Assembly (NCBI GenBank): GCA_948466315.1
Contig: CAOJZZ010000007.1
Coordinates: forward strand, 1 to 32,546
Direction: 5' to 3'
Source: an uncultured Mycoplasmatota bacterium
GTDB taxonomy: Bacteria > Bacillota_I > Bacilli_A > RF39 > UBA660
Length of the DNA stretch: 32,546 nucleotides
Below the pieces are notes generated by a model. That model was not told the DNA's origin, did not search any database, and saw only the letters and a list, made by a program, of their open reading frames with translations. Below are positions 27,722-32,546 of this stretch, piece after piece. Each line of letters starts with the position of its first letter. Position 1 is the stretch's first letter. Made by a program: the position numbers and the translations under genes.

Positions 27722-27760
27722 TATGGGGTTTTTGGGTATGTCAAGAAAGGTGTGTAAGTA
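27722..27760. mobile_element. Possible terminal repeat of an IS256-type element
   Basis: Downstream (on the minus strand) of the transposase relic, the sequence reads TTACACACCTTTCTTGACAT followed by ACCC. It resembles the terminal inverted repeats of IS256-family elements, which often contain TTACACA and GACAC-like blocks. The opposite end was not found. Confidence 0.3.
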
Positions 27761-27793
27761 GTTAGTATTATTATATAAATAATGTCAAAGAGC

Positions 27794-27972
27794 TTAGTTA
27801 CAATATTTACGGAATCTGTCTTGAAATTATGGATGGGCATCTAATTGATTTCTAACTAGAGACCAATTTTGAATGGTAGAATCTTCCCATTTTTTATAGA
27901 GTTCAGTAACACGTAAATATAATAATTTGAAAAGAGCATTTTCATTAGGAAAGGCTCTTTTTTTTCATTATG
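27794..27972 (-). pseudogene. C-terminal fragment of an IS256-family (mutator-type) transposase
   Basis: The minus-strand translation reads KRAFPNENALFKLLYLRVTE, then LYKKWEDSTIQNWSLVRNQ and LDAHP, a TAA, then FQDRFRKYCN and a final stop. The block FPNxxALxKLLYL...KKW...QNW is the usual end of IS256-type transposases. Only about 55 codons remain. The rest of the element is absent. Confidence 0.55.
27930..27964 (+). terminator. Hairpin with T run after smpB
   Basis: AAAAGAGC (about 27930-27937), a 16-base loop, GCTCTTTT, then TTTTT. It lies inside the transposase relic but is well shaped for plus-strand termination and may now end the rnr-smpB transcript. Confidence 0.6.
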
Positions 27973-28069
27973 TGATACAGAAAATTCTCCCTACGTTACC
28001 TTAATATTATAATCATTATATTCTTTATTGTTTATTATTATCAAAGTTAATCCTCCTCTACTAATAATC

Positions 28070-28477
28070 TTATTTAATAAAATCTTCTAATTTTTTTCTT
28101 TCACTCTTGCTAGTTAAAAAGTATAACCATTTTGTATCTAATAAATCCTTAACATATTTTTTATCATTTAATGCTAATATACTATCTACAATATATTGTT
28201 GATCTAATTCTTTCCAAAAATCATTACAGGCATCTAGAAAATCAGCTAATATAGAGGCATCTCTACATTTTATAAAATAATCGATCAAAAATTTTTGATT
28301 ATATTCAGTATAGATACATGTTAAAAATATTATACAATATAAATTTTTGGCACTTATTAATTTATTGACAAATTTTAAATGTTCAGTTTCAGTTAAATTA
28401 GTAATTAAAGTATAATATGGTCCATTTTTATATTGTTCTAATATCAATTGTTCTTTTTCGGTATATTCATTTAACAT
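28070..28477 (-). CDS. Hypothetical helical protein, 135 aa
   Basis: I do not recognise this protein. It is predicted all-helical and acidic/basic mixed, with repeated helix pairs such as HLKFVNKLISAKNLYCIIFL, FLIDYFIKC, ILADFLDACNDFWKEL and YIVDSILALNDKKYVKDLL, an arrangement reminiscent of HEAT-like repeats. No signal peptide or clear membrane span. Start at ATG 28477 because AAAGGTG lies nine or ten bases upstream; an in-frame GTG at 28489 is within that ribosome binding site. It lies alone between the IS256 relic and the transglutaminase-like gene on the same strand. An immunity or regulatory protein would fit its size, but nothing proves it. Confidence 0.65.
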   Translation of the reverse strand: MLNEYTEKEQLILEQYKNGPYYTLITNLTETEHLKFVNKLISAKNLYCIIFLTCIYTEYNQKFLIDYFIKCRDASILADFLDACNDFWKELDQQYIVDSILALNDKKYVKDLLDTKWLYFLTSKSERKKLEDFIK

Positions 28478-28489
28478 TTTTATTTTCAC

Positions 28490-28808
28490 CTTTCTTTTTA
28501 TTTTTACCTCGTATAATCAATCTTATAGAAATTATTAATTTATTTGATTGATTCTTTCTATTTATATTTTTTGAGTTATAATAACTCTTACCTGTGGATT
28601 TGTTTTTATTTTCCTACAGCTTTGACTGTTTAGAAAGGCTCTTACCACAGACTTTTTATTTTAATTTAATCATCTAGATCTATTCCTTTCTTTCCTTAAA
28701 TGCAAAGAATCAACTTCTTTTTGAAGTTGATACTGTATGTTTAAATCTAACAAAAGTTAGAATAGATTGCTCAATGGTGCCCTAAGGAAGGACGTTCAAC
28801 AACTTTTA
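28490..28808. other. Intergenic stretch with several inverted repeats
   Basis: No gene seen. It contains GAGTTA-TAA-TAACTC (28573-28587), CTGTGG (28592-28597) complementary to CCACAG (28645-28650) with an ACAG/CTGT stem between them and a T run behind, a perfect nine-base hairpin ATCAACTTC-TTTTT-GAAGTTGAT (28709-28731), and TCTAAC-AAAA-GTTAGA (28746-28761). Confidence 0.6.
28709..28731 (-). terminator. Possible terminator of the transglutaminase-like gene
   Basis: A perfect nine-base stem (ATCAACTTC/GAAGTTGAT) with a five-base loop, about 80 bases beyond the stop codon on the minus strand, followed there by TCTTTGCATTT. The T run is weak, so termination is likely but not certain. Confidence 0.45.
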
Positions 28809-29723
28809 TTAATCGTTCATACCTCCAGACATAGTTCTAAATTTTTCATTATTTTCCCATATATGATTAAGTTTATCAAAATTCTTATCTGGCTCTAACA
28901 TTAATCTTGCTAATTCATCCAATTCTAGAAATTCATCTTCCGATAATTCAAAATTTTTATCTATGATATATTTGGGTAAATGTAAAAATATTATTTCATT
29001 ATTCATTAGAGAATGAAAATCATAAAATAGCCCATGAATTGAAGCTCTAATGCCTAAAGTTAATGAAGATGATGCATAATATATTTCTTCATCTTTAAAT
29101 TTACTCGTTCTCAACCCTAAATATGCTTCTGCTCCAAAAATAAATTTATCATAAGGAATATCTAATAAACTAAAATCTATATGGTACTCGTTTAATACAT
29201 CTTCATAGAAAAACATATCTGCATCTACTAATGTCCATTTTTCATTTTTCATATCGTAGTATTCTGTAATCCAATGATCACCTGCCGCTTTTCCAGAAGT
29301 ATTAACATATTTAGCAAAACCACTTCTTACTCTTGCTGAAATTCCTTTTGCCTTTAATATACTTGCCAATAAAATTGCTTGTTCTCTACAACAAACATGA
29401 ATTTTATCTTCTATTTTTCTATTTAGTGAATAATTTTTATTTCTTCTTAATAATTCTGCTAACATAGCCTGTGCAGTAGGAAACAAATCATTCTCATAAC
29501 ATAATGCAGTTGCAGGTATCTTTGTCATATCTCCATAACATGAGTTGCTATCTTTTCTCATAGCTTCATTAGATAAATCAAAAGGATGTATAATTTGATT
29601 TCTTTGTAATAAACACAATTGTTCAATATCATTCGGTAACCCTTTAGCAAATTCCTTATATAGTCCTAAATCTGTATAAAGACTTGTTTTTTTATAAAAT
29701 TCTAATATTTTTTTGTCTGCCAT
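28809..29723 (-). CDS. Transglutaminase-like (cysteine-protease-fold) protein
   Basis: A 304-residue cytoplasmic-looking protein with the transglutaminase-like core. The catalytic triad appears as Cys112 (in HVCCREQAILLASILKAKG), His150 (in GDHWITEYY) and Asp167 (in WTLVDADMFF), with the usual spacing and the ARVRSGF segment after the Cys helix. The N-terminal 100 and C-terminal 120 residues are not recognised. No signal peptide is seen. The family covers proteases, amidases and cross-linking enzymes, so the substrate is open. AGAGGTAAG precedes the ATG and a TTGACA-containing inverted repeat lies upstream. It sits in the accessory region near a metallopeptidase gene and a Mob-like relic. Confidence 0.8.
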   Translation of the reverse strand: MADKKILEFYKKTSLYTDLGLYKEFAKGLPNDIEQLCLLQRNQIIHPFDLSNEAMRKDSNSCYGDMTKIPATALCYENDLFPTAQAMLAELLRRNKNYSLNRKIEDKIHVCCREQAILLASILKAKGISARVRSGFAKYVNTSGKAAGDHWITEYYDMKNEKWTLVDADMFFYEDVLNEYHIDFSLLDIPYDKFIFGAEAYLGLRTSKFKDEEIYYASSSLTLGIRASIHGLFYDFHSLMNNEIIFLHLPKYIIDKNFELSEDEFLELDELARLMLEPDKNFDKLNHIWENNEKFRTMSGGMND

Positions 29724-29748
29724 TTGAACTTACCTCTTCTCTTACATA

Positions 29749-29780
29749 CAAATAGAACACGTTCATTGATGATGTCAATG
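29749..29780 (-). promoter_or_regulatory. Promoter region with operator-like repeat
   Basis: On the minus strand TTGACA (29773-29778) lies upstream of the transglutaminase-like gene with a weak -10 (CTATTT at 29750-29755, 17-base spacer). The -35 box overlaps a perfect inverted repeat CATTGA (29764-29769), TGATG, TCAATG (29775-29780), which could be an operator. Confidence 0.45.
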
Positions 29781-29859
29781 TACAAGTGTGTTTACTAAAT
29801 TGTCATAAATCAATTTAATTTCTACAAACATTATATCAAAATTTTTAACATATTAAAAC

Positions 29860-29883
29860 TCGAAACATAGAAGTTCGAGTTTC
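29860..29883 (-). terminator. Terminator-like hairpin after the small membrane protein gene
   Basis: AAACTCGAA and TTCGAGTTT arms with an intervening ACATAGAAG-type loop (about 29857-29883) form a strong stem. On the minus strand it is followed by TAATATG with a short T run. It lies about 115 bases beyond the membrane protein gene. Confidence 0.55.
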
Positions 29884-29997
29884 CTATCATTCTGGTGCGA
29901 TAGTGATAGTTATCTACAACTTTTCGCAAAATTAAGTAATCAAGTACACATAGTACTGACTTCATATCTAAATTATAAACTATTTTTATAAATAGTG

Positions 29998-30255
29998 CTA
30001 CTTATTATAATTAATTTCCCAAATTTTTCGTATTAATTTTAAAGATAAAGTTGATAAAGTAAAACCTATCACAGGAACCAGAGAACTTAGTAATATATTA
30101 TCATATTGTCTAATTAAATAAGAATAAACGATAACTACTATATATGTTAATATCATAATAAAAATTTTTCTAGTCCAACTAGTTTCCCAAGTTTTGTCTA
30201 ATTCTACTTTTTTATTTCTTTCCTCAATCTTTTTAATTCTTTCTTCCAAATCCAT
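29998..30255 (-). CDS. Small membrane protein with N-terminal coiled coil, 85 aa
   Basis: Residues 1-25 are a charged helix (LEERIKKIEERNKKVELDK), followed by the conserved-looking WETSWTRK and two membrane segments (about 33-50, IFIMILTYIVVIVYSYLI, and 57-75, LLSSLVPVIGFTLSTLSLKL). Short proteins with this WE-SW-RK plus two-helix layout are common and of unknown function. I chose ATG 30255 because GAGGAT lies just upstream; the frame could extend to 30285. The start overlaps the end of the metallopeptidase gene by 23 bases, so translation is probably coupled. Confidence 0.75.
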   Translation of the reverse strand: MDLEERIKKIEERNKKVELDKTWETSWTRKIFIMILTYIVVIVYSYLIRQYDNILLSSLVPVIGFTLSTLSLKLIRKIWEINYNK

Positions 30256-31882
30256 TATTATCCTCACTCTTTCTTTCTTCTTCATTTTTATTATACATTT
30301 CTAATTCTTGAATTAATCCTTTTTCTAGTTGTAATATTGTTTTTGTAGTTGGTTTAAACGTTTTTAATTGTTCTAATAAACTCGATGTATCCTCGACAAT
30401 ATAGGAATCTCCAAAAATGCATCTTGCAATTGATACAATTTCTTCTTCACTTCTTTTATTATCATTTAATTCACATTCTAATGCTTTTAAGATTTCTACT
30501 ATATTTTTTCTATTACCATTTTTGTTGTATTCAATTTGCAAAATAGGATATTTATCCAATAAATCTAAATTTTCAGATAAAATTGAATCAAAGAGTTCTC
30601 CTTTTTCATAATTGTAGCCACCTATATTTAAAAAATTTGATAAGGATATTCTAAATGTTTCTTTTTCTTCTAATTTTGTTTGTTTTTCTTTATCCTCTTC
30701 ACTTAATAATCCAAGTTGCTGTAAAAAATTATAATATTCATTTTCACCTCTAATATCAGCATCTATTTCAAATAAGTATCTGTTATGATTCCTATTATAC
30801 ACTGAAGGATTAAGTTTTTGATGTAAAATATTATCTTTTAACATAGCATAATAATATTTTATATAATTTTTATTTGATGATTGATTATTGAATTGTATTA
30901 CATGGGTTGCTTCATGAAACATAACAATACTTAAATCAAAAACTTTTAAAGACAAAAATGTAGGAGCAGCAAGACCTTTTGTGCCAAAATCTATTAATTC
31001 ATCATAAAAAACATTAGTATTTTCAATACCATTTCTAATTAGATAATGACGAATGTAATCTATATTACATAGTCGTAACATTTCAGTTTTAGAATTATAA
31101 AACTTATTAATATAAACACAAATGTTTTCTGGAACAATTCCATTTTGAATTCTATATTTTTTAATATCTTCAAAAAAAACATCAACATTTTTATCCATAG
31201 TCAACATATTTAAAATAAAATATTTATATTTATCCAAATCAATTGAATCTTTAATTTTATTTTTTAATGCCAATTCAATATTTGCCGAAGAAATAGCTGG
31301 AGCAATTTCAATTAATAAATTTATTAACTCATTATCTAATATTTTTTCATCTTGTAACTTTTGAATATAATTACAAATTATTTTTTCATATTCTTTAAAA
31401 TTCTTGCTTTGTAACAAGCTATCATACATTCTTTTATCAGGACTTGAATATGCAATTAGTTTAGTATAAGACATTAAAATTTCTCCTAATGTATTAATTT
31501 GAACAATAGATGTATCTTTAATAATAAAACTTATTTTTTCAAAAGCATTTGAAATCAATTCATCTTTAAATGGAGGGTTATCTAAATTTATATATGCTAA
31601 TATAATTGACAATAAATTCAAACACTTTTCTACTTCTTTTTCTTCTAAAAACTTTTTAATTCCATTTTTTAATTGTTCTAGTATAATTTCTTTTTCTTTA
31701 CTATTATTCAAATAATTAATAAAGGCAATCATATCTTGCTGAAATAACAGAATAATTTTTGCTTGATCATATACATTAAAGTTTGAATATGATTGAGTAA
31801 AAAAGGCATCTTTTTCATCAGCATTAAATCTTTTTGTTGCCATTGTTAAAATATCATTTTGAATACTCTTTGTATATTCCAT
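30233..31882 (-). CDS. HExxH zinc metallopeptidase-like protein, 549 aa
   Basis: A large, mostly helical, Asn/Lys/Glu-rich protein. The gluzincin-type zinc site is clear: HEATH at 323-327 (in VMFHEATHVIQF) and a probable third ligand Glu372 in EIDAD, 44 residues later. The first 300 residues are helical and unrecognised. The last 30 are charged and overlap the next gene. No signal peptide or membrane span, so it is probably cytoplasmic unless exported by a non-Sec route. I start at ATG 31882 because GAGAGGTG lies nine bases upstream; an ATG 30 bases further up lacks a good ribosome binding site. It forms a pair with the small membrane protein gene. Confidence 0.75.
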   Translation of the reverse strand: MEYTKSIQNDILTMATKRFNADEKDAFFTQSYSNFNVYDQAKIILLFQQDMIAFINYLNNSKEKEIILEQLKNGIKKFLEEKEVEKCLNLLSIILAYINLDNPPFKDELISNAFEKISFIIKDTSIVQINTLGEILMSYTKLIAYSSPDKRMYDSLLQSKNFKEYEKIICNYIQKLQDEKILDNELINLLIEIAPAISSANIELALKNKIKDSIDLDKYKYFILNMLTMDKNVDVFFEDIKKYRIQNGIVPENICVYINKFYNSKTEMLRLCNIDYIRHYLIRNGIENTNVFYDELIDFGTKGLAAPTFLSLKVFDLSIVMFHEATHVIQFNNQSSNKNYIKYYYAMLKDNILHQKLNPSVYNRNHNRYLFEIDADIRGENEYYNFLQQLGLLSEEDKEKQTKLEEKETFRISLSNFLNIGGYNYEKGELFDSILSENLDLLDKYPILQIEYNKNGNRKNIVEILKALECELNDNKRSEEEIVSIARCIFGDSYIVEDTSSLLEQLKTFKPTTKTILQLEKGLIQELEMYNKNEEERKSEDNNGFGRKN

Positions 31883-31962
31883 TAAAAGACACCTCTCACG
31901 TTTTTCAGTCAATAATATTGTATCAAAAAAATCCTTTTTCTAATATATACATTTATAAATTT

Positions 31963-32546
31963 TTATCTTTCTAAATCATCATTTTTATCATTTTGAATAA
32001 TATCTAGCTCATTATCATCAATAATATCTTCATCATATAAATCATTTATAAAGTCATCATATTTATTTGAAGAGAAGAATTTATCTTGTGAGAACTTAAT
32101 AAATTTTTGCCATAATTCTTTGAAATAATTTAATGTTTCTTCTAATTTAGATACTTTATCTTCTAATTAATAGATAGTGTCATTGGCAACATTTAAGCCA
32201 TATTCTAATTCTTCAATTCTATCATCACGAGTTTTGATTTTCTTTTTCAAGTTTCTTACTTCATTAGAGTGTTCTCTTAAATCATCTTCATATTTTTGTA
32301 AAACTATATTTATATCATTTGAATCTCTTAAATTAGAAGTAGTGTCATTAGTTTGTTCTATATATTTTTTAATTTTTTCTACATTTTCATTAGAAATAGT
32401 AAAATTATTTTTATTTGTGATAGTAGGCTTTAAGTTATCAATAATATTATTCATTTCATTAGATTTATTTTGTAATTCATCTGCCTTATTGTTTAATTCT
32501 TTAAGTTGTTTTTTGTATTTTTCTTGTTCTCGTTTAAACTTTTTAT
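31963..32546 (-). pseudogene. C-terminal part of a coiled-coil protein, probably Mob/Pre (MobV) relaxase, with in-frame stop
   Basis: The frame enters from the right edge (5' part outside the window) and encodes a long Lys/Glu/Asn coiled coil (KREQEKYKKQLKELNNKADE, then LRDSNDINIVLQKYEDDL and IKTRDDRIEELEYGLNVAND). A TAA at 32167-32169 interrupts it, but the same frame continues for 67 codons with LEDKVSKLEETLNYFKELWQ, FFSSNKYDDFINDLYDEDII and a final NDDLER before the true-looking stop at 31963. A Gln codon CAA changed to TAA explains this. The coiled coil and the DKFFSS..YDD..NDLYDEDI-type tail resemble plasmid mobilization/recombination (Mob/Pre) relaxases. The relaxase domain itself is not visible, so the family call is an inference. 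Confidence 0.55.

Noticed and set aside
27708-28069. tmRNA (ssrA) downstream of smpB
   Set aside because: No tRNA-like 3' end, no T-loop GGTTC-type motif and no tag ORF; the segment translates as an IS256 transposase end on the minus strand.
30417-30611. Plus-strand ORF inside the metallopeptidase gene
   Set aside because: Antisense shadow without ribosome binding site.
1-32546. CRISPR arrays, tRNA and rRNA genes
   Set aside because: No regularly spaced repeats, no T-loop signatures with acceptor stems and no rRNA-like sequence were found by reading both strands.

Overview
The window is about 32.5 kb of very AT-rich (roughly 30% GC by eye) low-GC Gram-positive chromosome. Gene content points to the Bacilli side of the Firmicutes, near the Erysipelotrichia/RF39/Mollicutes: the rpoB-rpoC-rpsL-rpsG-fusA-tuf order is kept, TGA is a normal stop codon, and genes for a real cell wall (murD, a FemABX transferase) are present. 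RpoB carries Asn where most bacteria have His in the rifampicin pocket, a trait known from mollicutes.

Layout. 1-1100: a gene-poor leader with hairpins, a 24-bp tandem duplication and one doubtful small ORF. 1104-5931: two type VIIb secretion genes, the ATPase essC and the ubiquitin-like esaB. They sit where rplJ-rplL would be expected. 6072-18454: rsmC-like methyltransferase, rpoB, rpoC, terminator, rpsL, rpsG, fusA, tuf, terminator. 18544-19785 (minus): FemABX transferase, divergent from murD-eno (19907-22487). 22526-23592: a degraded region with a possible small RNA and a broken transposase. 23656-27707: secG, rnr, a CapA-type gene and smpB. No tmRNA gene follows smpB; a relic of an IS256-type transposase lies there instead.

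28070-32546 is an accessory region on the minus strand. It holds a small helical protein, a transglutaminase-like cysteine-protease-fold protein, a small membrane protein whose start overlaps the end of a HExxH zinc metallopeptidase, and the C-terminal part of a coiled-coil protein that resembles the end of a Mob/Pre relaxase and is interrupted by an in-frame TAA. This looks like a decayed mobilizable element carrying two putative hydrolases. It is the least explained part of the window.

How it fits together: most of the window is core gene expression (transcription, ribosome, elongation factors, RNA decay, trans-translation), glycolysis and wall synthesis. Two secretion systems are represented (SecG and EssC/EsaB). 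No WXG100 or LXG substrate, tRNA, rRNA or CRISPR array was seen.
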